Below are positions 53,195 to 61,690 of a stretch of 64,000 bases of DNA, piece after piece (within the stretch, counting starts at the first letter, position 1; the number at the start of each line of letters is the position of its first letter). Made by a program: the position numbers and the translations under genes. The stretch lies in NCBI GenBank assembly GCA_022825135.1, contig JAJDYN010000040.1, positions 96,223 to 160,222 on the forward strand. Direction: 5' to 3'. The notes beneath the pieces are model-generated. The model was not told the origin of the DNA. It saw only the letters and a list, made by a program, of their open reading frames with translations, and did no database searches. The DNA comes from Gemmatimonadota bacterium. Lineage in GTDB: Bacteria > Gemmatimonadota > Gemmatimonadetes > Longimicrobiales > Gaopeijiaceae.

Positions 53195-53761
53195 GTGATC
53201 GAGCGCTTCCTGGGCTGGCTCGGCCAGACGTCCTGGAGCGTGGCTCTGCTGGAGTCGCTGTACGTGTGGCCTCTGGTGGAATCGACCCACGTCCTCACGC
53301 TCGGCCTCTTCGTCGGCACCACCGTCATGATGGACCTGCGCCTCACCGGCATCGCTTTCCGCAACGTGCCCGTTACGGCGTTCACCGGGCGGCTGCTTCC
53401 GTGGACGCGGATCGGCTTCGCCGTCATGGCCGCGACGGGCCTCCTTCTCTTCTATTCGCAGCCGCTCCGCTACTACCACAACATCTTCTTCCGGGCGAAG
53501 GTCGTCGTGCTGATGCTGGCCGGCGCCAACGCGGCGATCTTCCACGCCGGCGTGCACCGCAGCGCGGGCGACTGGGACGAGGACGCAACGCCCCCGCGCT
53601 CAGCGCGGATCGCCGGCGCGGTGTCGCTCACGGCCTGGGCGGTCGTCGTGATCGCCGGTCGCCTGATCGCCTACAACTGGTTCGACTGCGACCTTCAGCC
53701 GCAGCCTGGGTGGGTGAACCGGCTGGCGGGGTGTGGCGCAGGCGCCGCAGGGGCGGAGTAG
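53195..53761 (+). CDS. DUF6644-like membrane protein, copy 1
   Basis: A 188 aa protein with four or five membrane helices (ESTHVLTLGLFVGTTVMMDL, the GFAVMAATGLLLFYSQP helix and AKVVVLMLAGANAAIFH). Its histidines in the first and third helices could bind heme, as in four-helix b-type cytochromes, but that is a guess. The GTG at 53195 lies 13 bases after the cytochrome stop. It is paralogous to the next gene. Confidence 0.7.
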   Translation: MIERFLGWLGQTSWSVALLESLYVWPLVESTHVLTLGLFVGTTVMMDLRLTGIAFRNVPVTAFTGRLLPWTRIGFAVMAATGLLLFYSQPLRYYHNIFFRAKVVVLMLAGANAAIFHAGVHRSAGDWDEDATPPRSARIAGAVSLTAWAVVVIAGRLIAYNWFDCDLQPQPGWVNRLAGCGAGAAGAE

Positions 53762-53767
53762 ACGGTC

Positions 53768-54238
53768 GTGCTCGAGCCGTTCTTCCGCTGGTGCGAGTCG
53801 ACGGCGCTCGGCCGGGCGGTCGCCGAATCGGTGTGGGCCTTCCCGATCCTCGAGGCGGTGCACCTCATCGGGCTCTGCGTGCTCGGGGGCGCCTTGCTGG
53901 TCGTGGACCTCCGGCTGCTCGGCCTGGGCCTCACCTCCCAGCCGGTGGCCCGGCTCGCGCGCAACGCGCGTCCGTGGCTGGTCGGCAGCCTGGTGCTCAT
54001 GGCTGCCACCGGCGTGCCGCTCTTCCTGTCCGAGGCGATACGGGCCTACTACAACACTTCGTTCTGGGTGAAGGTGTGCACGCTGCCGGTGGCGCTCGCC
54101 TTCACCTTCCTGGTGCGGGAGCGGGTGGCGCGTCGGGAAGCGGACCCACCCGGCGCGACCGGCCGCATCGTCGGCGCGGTCTCGCTGGCCCTGTGGTTCA
54201 CCGTGGCGGCGGCGGGGAGGTGGATCGGGTTTTCGTAG
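53768..54238 (+). CDS. DUF6644-like membrane protein, copy 2
   Basis: A 156 aa paralog of the preceding gene: FPILEAVHLIGLCVLGGALL and VDLRLLGLGL parallel the copy 1 helices, and MAATGVPLFLSEAIRAYYNT follows. It starts with GTG at 53768, six bases after copy 1. Together with the upstream cytochrome it could form a small membrane electron-transfer complex (inference). It converges on the DUF6152-like gene. Confidence 0.7.
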   Translation: MLEPFFRWCESTALGRAVAESVWAFPILEAVHLIGLCVLGGALLVVDLRLLGLGLTSQPVARLARNARPWLVGSLVLMAATGVPLFLSEAIRAYYNTSFWVKVCTLPVALAFTFLVRERVARREADPPGATGRIVGAVSLALWFTVAAAGRWIGFS

Positions 54239-54266
54239 ATGGGGATCCAGCGCGGACGGATCGGCG

Positions 54267-54743
54267 CTAACACCGCCCCCGTTCGCGCCGGGCCCTGATC
54301 AGGTCCTCATCGTACGGCGCGCCCGTCCCCGACGAACCCAGGAAGATCTTGCTGCCGTCGGTGAAGGTCACGTCGCGACCGTTTGCGCGCCTGAGGGAGT
54401 GATCCTTGGCCTGGTAGCCGTCCACGATAATCTCGGTGCCCGGCTGCAGGCAGTCCCTGCGCAGACCCCGTCTGAGCAGCACGTTGGGGGTTCCTCCCTC
54501 CACCGCCCAGACTTCGGAGGCTCCGTCCTCGTTCTCGATCTCCAGGTGAATCCAGGTGTGCGGGTTCACCCACTCCAGCCTCACGATCCGGCCCTGCAGC
54601 CTGATCGGCGCGTTGCGGTCGAATTCGGCGCCGAAGGCATGGTGGGCCACCAGCGGCGCCGCGACCACTGCCGCCAGCGTGACGACCACCGCTCCCAGTG
54701 CGACGACCACTGCCCCGAGCGGCGATCCATTCATCCCGCGCAT
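54267..54743 (-). CDS. DUF6152-like exported protein
   Basis: A 158 aa protein. A long signal (LGAVVVALGAVVVTLAAVVA) is followed by a small beta-barrel: APLVAHHAFGAEFDRNAPIR, then LQGRIVRLEWVNPHTWIHLE and KIFLGSSGTG near the end. The AHHAF and VNPHTWI motifs are typical of DUF6152. The ATG at 54743 has GGAGG seven bases upstream. Such proteins repeatedly occur beside the GRWEGDT-type proteins found next to it. Function unknown. Confidence 0.75.
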   Translation of the reverse strand: MRGMNGSPLGAVVVALGAVVVTLAAVVAAPLVAHHAFGAEFDRNAPIRLQGRIVRLEWVNPHTWIHLEIENEDGASEVWAVEGGTPNVLLRRGLRRDCLQPGTEIIVDGYQAKDHSLRRANGRDVTFTDGSKIFLGSSGTGAPYDEDLIRARRERGRC

Positions 54744-54747
54744 CTCA

Positions 54748-55842
54748 CTACCTCCGTTCCTGCGCCCGCGCGCCGCGAAGCACGTTCTCGAGCGAGTAGT
54801 TGCCCTCGTGGCAGGCGTATTCGTAGACGAGCCCGTCGAGCCGCGTGAACGGCACTTCGCCGCTCCAGGTCCGGGAGAACATGCGCGGATCATCGACGGT
54901 GAATTCGTAGTTGATCGTGTGCTCGCCCGCCAGCGTGAAGCGCTCGACGACCTTCATCTCCGCGGAGGGCGGGATGCCCTGCAGGGTCTGGTCGGGGTGG
55001 AGGTTCGTCGTCTCAACGACAAGGGTGTCTCCCTCCCAGCGGCCCCACGAATCGCCCATCCAGGGGCGGATATGCGGGGGCAGCCGCTTCGGCTCCCCGA
55101 GCCGTATTACGCGGACATCGTGGACCATCTCGGTCATGATCATCACGTGGTCCGGCGTCTGCACGATCGTGTAGTTGTTGTTGTAGAAGTAGTTTGGGAG
55201 CATCGGCGGTCCGGCGTTCGAGCCGAACGACATGATGCAGCGCTCGCCGAGCGGCCGATTCTCCGGGTTGTCGTAGGCGCCGAACCGTTGAGCCAGCCGC
55301 CGGCGCTCCGTGACGCGCTCGCGGCCCTCTTCGCTCAGCTCGGGGACTCGTCCGTCGGGCGGATCGACGATCAGGGAAGTTCTTGGTTCGCCGTTGAAGA
55401 TCGCGACGCGCTCGCCGGCGTCGATATAGAAGGCGTTGTATCCACCCGTGCCTCCCGTCGCGGCGTCGAAGCGGGCGTTGCCCGTGAAGACGCCACCCAC
55501 GGGTGGGGCTTCCCGGTTGGGGTCGCTGTCGGCGTAGGCTTCCATCCGCGACTCGACGACGCGCCCTTCGATCCGCGCCACTTCCTCCCGGGTGAAGACC
55601 GGCCCCTGTCCCTCGGGGCGCTGGATCGGCGTGACCGTGGCGTTGGTCCAGTTGCCCTGAAGGTCGGGGTGTCCGGCGGGCGTGCGCGGCATCGTCCAGT
55701 TCGTCGACGGGCGCTCGGGCTGCTGGGCGCTCAGGGAAGAGGCGAACAGAGACGGGCCGAACGACAGGGCCAGCATCGCGATCGGCACCATCAGGCCGTG
55801 TCCCGTTCTAGCGCGGGAGCGGGTTCCTGCGCAGATGTCCAT
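54748..55842 (-). CDS. GRWEGDT-motif exported protein, copy 1
   Basis: A 364 aa protein with a signal (IAMLALSFGPSLFASSLSAQ), no Pfam family known to me. Recurrent features are PDLQGNWTNATVTPIQRP, WGRWEGDTLVVETTNLHPD and an ending FEFTVDDPRMFSRTWSGE-type beta stretch. It is clearly paralogous to the next gene. The ATG at 55842 lies inside that gene's end and has GAGGAG eight bases upstream, implying translational coupling. Such proteins are common in Acidobacteria and Gemmatimonadota. Function unknown. Confidence 0.7.
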   Translation of the reverse strand: MDICAGTRSRARTGHGLMVPIAMLALSFGPSLFASSLSAQQPERPSTNWTMPRTPAGHPDLQGNWTNATVTPIQRPEGQGPVFTREEVARIEGRVVESRMEAYADSDPNREAPPVGGVFTGNARFDAATGGTGGYNAFYIDAGERVAIFNGEPRTSLIVDPPDGRVPELSEEGRERVTERRRLAQRFGAYDNPENRPLGERCIMSFGSNAGPPMLPNYFYNNNYTIVQTPDHVMIMTEMVHDVRVIRLGEPKRLPPHIRPWMGDSWGRWEGDTLVVETTNLHPDQTLQGIPPSAEMKVVERFTLAGEHTINYEFTVDDPRMFSRTWSGEVPFTRLDGLVYEYACHEGNYSLENVLRGARAQERR

Positions 55843-56650
55843 ACATCAGCTCCTCTACGAACTCGACGCACTTGAACTGTCCCAGGCGGGCGTTCGGGTC
55901 GATGTTGCGGTACAGCGGCATGCGAATGGTCCAGGGGCGGGAAAACGTCTGCGCGTCATCGAGTTCCGCCTCGTACAGGATGTGGTCCGGGCCGGTCATG
56001 GTGTAGCGTTCGGTGACCCTGAGGCCGGGTCCATGGTGATTCCCCGCCCGATCCAGCCATGTCCGGCCGTTGAAGCCGGTCACCTCGACCACGAAGGTAT
56101 CGCCCTCCCAGCGGCCGTGGGACTGGCCCATCCAGGAATCCACCTGCGGCGGTCCCGGGTCGGCAAGGTAGATGTCGCGCATGGCGCCCGCGTATTCGTA
56201 GGCGATGAAGAACCTGCTCTCGCTCTGGAAGATGCGGAAGGGGAAGGGCAGGTAGGTGGCGCGCGGCACGCCCGGCAGGTAGCACCTGATCTCGGGATCG
56301 CGCTCGAGCCATCTCTCCCGGTTCTCGTTGCGCACCGCAAGCGCCTGGGGCAGGTAGGGGATCTCGCCCCCTTCCACGACGCCGTAGCCGGACGGGACGG
56401 ATCCGACGGCGCCCAGAGCGACGACCTCGTTCGCCGGGACCGGGACCACCGGGCCGGGCTGCATGGCGAGCGCCGGACGGGCCGCGTGCGGCTCTATGTC
56501 CCAGTGGGCGTTGCCGAGGGCCTGCCACAAGCCGTTCATGTCGGGCGTGCCGGACGCCGTCCGCGGGATGCCGTCGCTGCCGGCGCAGGCCGATATCAGC
56601 AAGACCATGGTCGCCGGCAACGGGAGGGCCAACCTTCCGCATGCAGTCAT
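55808..56650 (-). CDS. GRWEGDT-motif lipoprotein, copy 2
   Basis: A 280 aa lipoprotein (signal LPATMVLLISAC). It shares with copy 1 the SHGRWEGDTFVVEVTGFNGR stretch, then ERYTMTGPDHILYEAELDD and FSRPWTIRMPLYRN. GGGAGAGGGGA before its ATG is a strong ribosome site. It lies 34 bases after the PQQ-propeller gene, in one leftward operon with copy 1 and the DUF6152-like gene. A periplasmic role beside the PQQ enzyme is likely from position, but its reaction is unknown. Confidence 0.7.
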   Translation of the reverse strand: MTACGRLALPLPATMVLLISACAGSDGIPRTASGTPDMNGLWQALGNAHWDIEPHAARPALAMQPGPVVPVPANEVVALGAVGSVPSGYGVVEGGEIPYLPQALAVRNENRERWLERDPEIRCYLPGVPRATYLPFPFRIFQSESRFFIAYEYAGAMRDIYLADPGPPQVDSWMGQSHGRWEGDTFVVEVTGFNGRTWLDRAGNHHGPGLRVTERYTMTGPDHILYEAELDDAQTFSRPWTIRMPLYRNIDPNARLGQFKCVEFVEELMYGHLRRNPLPR

Positions 56651-56684
56651 TCCCCTCTCCCGGTGGCGGTCATGGCGGGGCCGG

Positions 56685-58548
56685 TCACCTGACTCCGAAC
56701 GCCAGAAGCAGGTTGCCGGGCATCTGGCCGAACGGAGCGTAGCCGCTGTTGGTGAACAGCATGCCGCCCGCGATCACCGGACCCGGGCCGTCGATGGCCC
56801 CGCCTCTGCCCCGCACGCCGTTGGAGGTCTCTGTGACTTCGGTCGTGTCGAAGTCCCACAGGACCCGTCCGTCCTCCGCCGCGTAGGCCCGCATGTGTCC
56901 GTCAAGTCCCCCGGAGAAGACCACGCCCGGAATCGCCGCGGGTGCCGCGGAGAAGGCCGCGAAACATCTTCGCTTGCCCTCGCACGCGTCGTCCGCGGCC
57001 AGAACGCTCCAGACGACCTCGCCGGTGATAAGGTCCAGGGCGTACATCCCGGGGGCCGGTGCAAGTTCGGGATTCAGGTCCACGACTACCAGGTCCCGGT
57101 CCGCGTTGGGCGCGAAGGCGTATCGGCCGTCGGTCGCCATGCCCCAGTGAATTCCTCCGAGCACGCCTCCCTTGCCCACCCGCGTCGACCAGAGCACCGC
57201 TCCCTCGTCATCCGGATCGAGCGCCCAGACCACCCCGGACTTCTGGCCGGCAACGAGAATCTCGCTGCCGTCGGTCCGCTTGACGAGCATGGGCGACATG
57301 CCGAAATCGAAGTCCGGACCCGGGGGGTCGGGACAGTTCTCCCGATTCGTGGCCGACGTGCAGGCCATGGTGAAGGCGTCGTCCGGGGTCGCCTGGAACG
57401 ACCACGCCAGCTCTCCGGTGTCGATGTCGATCGCGATGATCGCGTCGCTGCTCGCGGTCGTGGGCCGGGTATAGTTTTCCCCGGTCCCCGCGTAAACGAG
57501 TCCGCGTGCCGTGTCGACGGTGGGGCTGGACCAGACCGGCGCGCCCGAGGGAGCCCACAGCTGCGTTCCGATTTCATTCGTTCCGGCTTCCTCCGGGTAT
57601 CCCGGAATGACGCGATGGTACCACAGGACATCGCCCGTCATCGCGTCGAGAGCGGCCACCGCTCCGGAGGCGGTGCAGCACTCGTAGCGGGGGTCGCCCG
57701 CGACGGCGACCTCGAGTGATGAGACGGCGACGAAGAGCCGGCCGTCGTGAAGGGCGGGGCTCCCCGTGGTGTTCGAGGTGGAATGCCAGCCGACCTTGTA
57801 CTTCCAAACGACGGTTCCGGTGGCGATGTCGAGCGCGTAGGCGTTGGTGCGATAGTCGACGAAATACGCCGTCTCCCGGCCCCCGGGCCCCTCTCCCGCC
57901 AGCACCGCCCCGCGCACGGCGGCGTCCGCCTCGAAGCTCCAGCGCACGCAACCCGTGGCCGCCTCGAGCGCCAGCACCTCGCCGAACGGCCCGCCCACGA
58001 GCACGGCGTCCCCGATGACCGTGGGCCTGGTGCGCACCTCTCCCGCGTCCGGGAAGGCGAAGGCCCAGCGCAGCTCCAGATCGGGCACCTCATCGGCGCT
58101 CAGGCCAGCCAGTTCAGCGGGCTGGAATCCCGTCGCCTCCAGGTTCCCGCCCCATCCCATCGATGAGATCGCGTCGAGGCCCAGCTCCTGCCAACCGTGG
58201 TCGGCGCAAGAAGCCGACTCGGGCAGAGTCTCGCTCGCAAAGACCCGTCCGGTCAGGTACTCGGCCAGCCCGATGCGTTGCTCCCGTGTCAGGTCGGCGC
58301 CCTCCACCCGCATCACGCCGTCCTCGAGCGAGGCGACGAATCGCGCGGGGCGAAAGCCCCCTGAGGAGCATGGTACCAGGTGTGCGGGCCCCGCCTGCGG
58401 GGGTGTGGCAACCGGCGCAGGCTTCAGCGAACAGTTCCGCCTCGGCCTCGTCACCCTCACGCGCCGCATGCTCGCCGCAGGCGGAGATCAAGGCAGCCCA
58501 GGCGACCAGGCCGGGCGCGGCGAATGTCGTGAATCCAGGCTGCATCAT
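56685..58548 (-). pseudogene. Cytochrome c-PQQ beta-propeller dehydrogenase, frameshifted
   Basis: The gene resembles polyvinyl-alcohol-dehydrogenase-type PQQ enzymes. The N-terminus reads MMQPGFTTFAAPGLVAW, a lipobox ISAC and a heme site AEACAGCHTPAGG. The frame then breaks at GGGGG (58357-58361 on the plus strand). In the other frame FRPARFVASLEDGVMRVEGA continues, followed by propeller blades (SSMGWGGNLE, GPFGEVLALEAATGCVRWSF, VSVAGDPRYECC-type repeats and IHWGMATDGRYAFAP) to the stop. Removing or adding one G restores a 620-residue protein. It may be a base-calling error or a true lesion. Confidence 0.7.
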
Positions 58549-58549
58549 G

Positions 58550-59797
58550 CTACCGCCCCATAGTCCTTCCGTAGGTCAGCGTACGCCAGCCCCACTCGAG
58601 CGGGCCATGGCGGTAGCGTCGCAGCACCAGAGGTGACCACCATAGCTCGAGGGCCCACACCCCGAACACGACCAGCAGCATCTGCCAGCGCTCGACGCTC
58701 CCGAACAGCCCGAACCCGTGCCCGTAGAAGATAGTCGTGCACACGACCGTCTGCGCGAGGTAGTTGGTGAACGCCATGCGCCCGGCGGCGGCCAGGCGAG
58801 CCTGCAGAGCGGCAAACCACCGGTGCCGGATGGCCAGCATCACGAGACCGACGTAGCCCAGGGCCATCGCCAGGCTTCCCCAATAGTTGAACTGGAGGCC
58901 GAGAAAGAAGGAGCGCTCCCAGCTCCATCCGCCGTCGAAATTCCACCAGATTCCCGCCGCGACCACGGGCGTCCCGACTCCGAATCCCAACAACGCCAAC
59001 CGGCTGTAGAAGGCGTCGCTGCGAGTGGCGTCGAGGACTCGCCAGCGGTACAGCGCCATGCCCAGGAGCATGACGCCCGCAGCTTTCCACAGCGTGAGGA
59101 AGGGAAGGACTGTGGTCTGCATCATCAGGGTATCGGGCACCCGCTGTTCCTGCTGTGCCGGCCAGCCGCCGCGGTACGCGCGCAGACTGGCCTCGATTTC
59201 GGCGGCGGCGGGCGCCCAGGCGGCGGCGATGTCCGCCGTCTCCCGTTCGGGGAGCGCGGGCGCGATCAGGCCGACGCTGAAGGACAGGAAGCTCGCCACG
59301 GACATGACCACCAGGCCCGTTACGAACAATGCCGCGGGCGCGCGGTCCCGCAGCAGGAATACCAGGCAGCCGCACACCGCGTAGGTCACCAGGAAATCTC
59401 CCGACCAGAGCAGGTATCCGTGCGCGAGGCCGATGACCAGCAGCCAGAACATGCGCCGGTAGTGCAGCCCGCCGGAACGGCCGCCACGGGCTTCCGCGCG
59501 CTCGGCGAACAGGCAGACACCGGCACCGAAAAGGAGCGAGAACAGCGTCATGAACTTCTCGTCCACGAGCAGGTGACTCGCCGCCCAGGTGAACAGGTTG
59601 GCGCCCGTGAGGTCACCGTAGGCCGTGGGGTTGGTGTACGCCGCCGACGGCATCGCGAACGACTGGATGTTCATGACCAGAATGCCGAGCACGGCGAAGC
59701 CGCGCAGGACATCAAGGCTGATGATGCGGTCGCCTGACGCGACCGGACCCGTGCGCCCGATCAACTCCCGGCCCCGCTCATCCGGCGGGCGGCCCAA
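58550..59797 (-). CDS. DUF418-family membrane protein
   Basis: A 415 aa polytopic protein with about ten helices. The N-terminus SLDVLRGFAVLGILVMNIQS is the family's signature. FSLLFGAGVCLFAERAE and the C-terminal GRMAFTNYLAQTVVCTTIF also match. Many DUF418 members are annotated as putative transporters or acyltransferase-like proteins, but the function is unproven. Its stop is one base before the PQQ dehydrogenase ATG, so the two are coupled. Confidence 0.85.
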   Translation of the reverse strand: MGRPPDERGRELIGRTGPVASGDRIISLDVLRGFAVLGILVMNIQSFAMPSAAYTNPTAYGDLTGANLFTWAASHLLVDEKFMTLFSLLFGAGVCLFAERAEARGGRSGGLHYRRMFWLLVIGLAHGYLLWSGDFLVTYAVCGCLVFLLRDRAPAALFVTGLVVMSVASFLSFSVGLIAPALPERETADIAAAWAPAAAEIEASLRAYRGGWPAQQEQRVPDTLMMQTTVLPFLTLWKAAGVMLLGMALYRWRVLDATRSDAFYSRLALLGFGVGTPVVAAGIWWNFDGGWSWERSFFLGLQFNYWGSLAMALGYVGLVMLAIRHRWFAALQARLAAAGRMAFTNYLAQTVVCTTIFYGHGFGLFGSVERWQMLLVVFGVWALELWWSPLVLRRYRHGPLEWGWRTLTYGRTMGR

Positions 59798-59840
59798 CGC
59801 GCACGTCCTCCTGGCGGTCGGCGGTCGTGCGCCGTCAGCT

Positions 59841-60254
59841 TCAGCCCCCGCCCATGCGGTGATCGAGCGTCATGTGGTCCTCATCCATCGTGCCCCACAG
59901 CACGGCCGCGCCCGCCGCGATGATGATCGACGGGTAGAAGAGCACGTTCGCGCCCTCGATGAACCAGCCCCACGGGTCGAGGACGGACCGCCACACGGCC
60001 ACAGCGGTGACGCCCAGGATGAGGAACATCACCGGGTAGGCGCGCCTGCGCCAAAGCCCGAGCACGACCAGCACGCCGAGCAGCGCCTCCAGCACGCCGA
60101 ACACGTTGAGGAAGAGAGCGCTGTTGCCGATCCCGAAGTAGAACGAGTCGGCGACCGCCACTCCGTGGTCGACGTTGACGAGCTTGTCCAGCCCCCACAT
60201 CACCAGTAGCCATCCCGTGCTGATTCTCAGTATGCACAGTCCCCAACGCTTCAT
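59841..60254 (-). CDS. DoxX-like membrane protein
   Basis: A 137 aa protein with four membrane helices: CILRISTGWLLVMWGLDKLV, LFLNVFGVLEALLGVLVVLG, YPVMFLILGVTAVAVWRSV and VLFYPSIIIAAGAAVLWG. It fits the DoxX/DoxD group of small quinone-linked or membrane proteins of uncertain role. GGAGGAGG lies upstream of the ATG. A methionine- and histidine-rich tail (MDEDHMTLDHRMGGG) closes it. Confidence 0.7.
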   Translation of the reverse strand: MKRWGLCILRISTGWLLVMWGLDKLVNVDHGVAVADSFYFGIGNSALFLNVFGVLEALLGVLVVLGLWRRRAYPVMFLILGVTAVAVWRSVLDPWGWFIEGANVLFYPSIIIAAGAAVLWGTMDEDHMTLDHRMGGG

Positions 60255-60295
60255 GGCGGCCTCCTCCAGGTGTGGTTTGGTGCGCGGCTCCAGCC

Positions 60296-60787
60296 TCAGA
60301 AGCCCTCGTCGGCCGAATGCCCGTACATCCCCGGCACGGGAGCGTCACACCCGCGCAGGTAGACGGCGAGCTGGGCCCGGTGGTGCACGATGTGGTTCAT
60401 GACGAAGAAGCGGAACACCATCCCCTTGGGCATGGTGAAGTGGACGGTGTCGCCGGAACGGAGCGTCCACATCTCCTGAAAGGTCTCCTCGGATGCGGCC
60501 TCCAGGGCCTCGCGCGCGTCGGCGATGGTCGCGTCGTAGGCGGCGACGATCTCGGCGGTGCTTGCGAACTGCTGCGCCTCCCAGGGCTGGGACAGATCGA
60601 TCTCGTCCTGCTCGAAGGTGGGCCGGGTCCAGCCGCCCACCGTAGCGACGTGGGTCGCGAGTTCGCGCATGGTCCACGACTTCTCGTGAGGGCGGTACTC
60701 GAGATGTTCGTCGGGGATGGCCTCGAGCATCCGGCGTGTGTTCTGGCTCTCGTGATCGAATTCGGGGAGAAGCATGGCTCCTTGCAT
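60296..60787 (-). CDS. DinB-family protein
   Basis: A cytoplasmic four-helix protein of 163 aa. The metal-binding histidines are probably those in PEFDHESQNTRRMLEAI, in WTMRELATHVATVGGW and in FVMNHIVHHRAQLAVYLRG. This resembles the DinB group of metal-binding putative thiol-transferases. The ATG at 60787 is used; an ATG four codons later has AAGGAG very close. It is a different member from the exported DinB protein at 24707. Confidence 0.8.
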   Translation of the reverse strand: MQGAMLLPEFDHESQNTRRMLEAIPDEHLEYRPHEKSWTMRELATHVATVGGWTRPTFEQDEIDLSQPWEAQQFASTAEIVAAYDATIADAREALEAASEETFQEMWTLRSGDTVHFTMPKGMVFRFFVMNHIVHHRAQLAVYLRGCDAPVPGMYGHSADEGF

Positions 60788-60978
60788 GTCGGCGAGTCCT
60801 GTGCGAGGGTCTGGGAGGAACGCGAAAAGGCAGGAACCAATCTAGCGAGCGCGGATCGACCGTGGGAAGCCATCGACCCACCGAACCTCCCGGGCGGGAA
60901 CAGGGGAGCGACGGGAACGGCGTATCCTCGAATCCGGCAGGGGGCGGGGGCGCCCGCCCGCCGGTGGAGGCGGACACG

Positions 60979-61353
60979 ATGACGATCACGGTTCGTCCCG
61001 AGTACGCGACCCGATACTCGGATCCCCGCGTCCACCAGTACGTCTTCACCTACGACGTCACGATCGAGAACGTGGGCGGGGAGACGGCGCAGCTGCTCTG
61101 GCGCCACTGGCTGATCCACGATCCCGTCGCGGGCGACCACGAAGTCGAAGGAGAGGGCGTGGTGGGAGAGTTCCCGACGCTGCGGCCGGGCGAAGCGCAC
61201 CGCTATCAGAGCTTCTGCGTACTCCGCGGCCCGAATGGGCACATGGAGGGATTCTATCACTTCCGGCGGGGGGATGGCTCCCTGTTCCGCGCTCCGATCC
61301 CGCGCTTCCACTTCCGGGCCCCGCCCGAGGTGGCGGGCGCCGTTCTAAACTAG
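60979..61353 (+). CDS. apaG: ApaG protein
   Basis: A 124 aa fibronectin-III-like beta-sandwich. Motifs are VFTYDVTIENVGGETAQLLW, then RHWLIHDPVAGDHEVEGEGV and MEGFYHFRRGDGSLF near the end. ApaG is conserved but its role in bacteria is unsettled. The ATG at 60979 has GGAGG nine bases upstream. Its stop overlaps the end of a convergent aminotransferase fragment. Confidence 0.9.
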   Translation: MTITVRPEYATRYSDPRVHQYVFTYDVTIENVGGETAQLLWRHWLIHDPVAGDHEVEGEGVVGEFPTLRPGEAHRYQSFCVLRGPNGHMEGFYHFRRGDGSLFRAPIPRFHFRAPPEVAGAVLN

Positions 61354-61442
61354 GAAGGCAGCGCCGATCGCAGCGCATCCCAGAGCGCGGCCACATCCGC
61401 TTCGTCGTTGTAGACGTGGGGCGAGATGCGGAGCGCCGTTCC
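61350..61442 (-). pseudogene. 3' fragment of a class V aminotransferase
   Basis: Read leftward, about 30 codons encode GTALRISPHVYNDEADVAAL followed by WDALRSALPS and a stop. This is the C-terminus typical of cysteine-desulfurase-like class V aminotransferases (the RISPHVYN motif). The homology ends before about 61450 and an integrase gene follows. The gene body has therefore been separated by the mobile element, presumably lying at its other end beyond the window. Confidence 0.6.
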
Positions 61443-61495
61443 GCAGGCTTGCCTGGTGGCACTCGTATCGTTACCGTGGCTGTACGGCACCTCGG

Positions 61496-61571
61496 AAAAA
61501 GGTACCCCCTCGATGACAAGGGCCCAAGGGGCCCTCTCCGTTAGCGGAGTAGTCGAGGGGGTCGTTTTTTT
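61496..61571. terminator. Three-way-junction hairpin flanked by A5 and T7
   Basis: ACCCCCTCGA (61504-61513) pairs perfectly with TCGAGGGGGT (61553-61562). Inside it are two hairpins: GGGCCC-AAG-GGGCCC (61520-61534) and CTCCG-TTAG-CGGAG (61536-61549). AAAAA lies to the left (61496-61500) and TTTTTTT to the right (61565-61571). This layout suits a bidirectional terminator insulating the element's edge. A structured RNA or recombination site is an alternative. Confidence 0.55.
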
Positions 61572-61690
61572 GCTGCGACATCTCCGGAAGATGGCCCAGC
61601 ATTCGCCATCAGGCGCGGATACTGTTGTGAGCGTTGACGTTATGGAATCCGCTGGCGCGATTCCCGCCAATCGGTTCCTGCCGATTGGTT

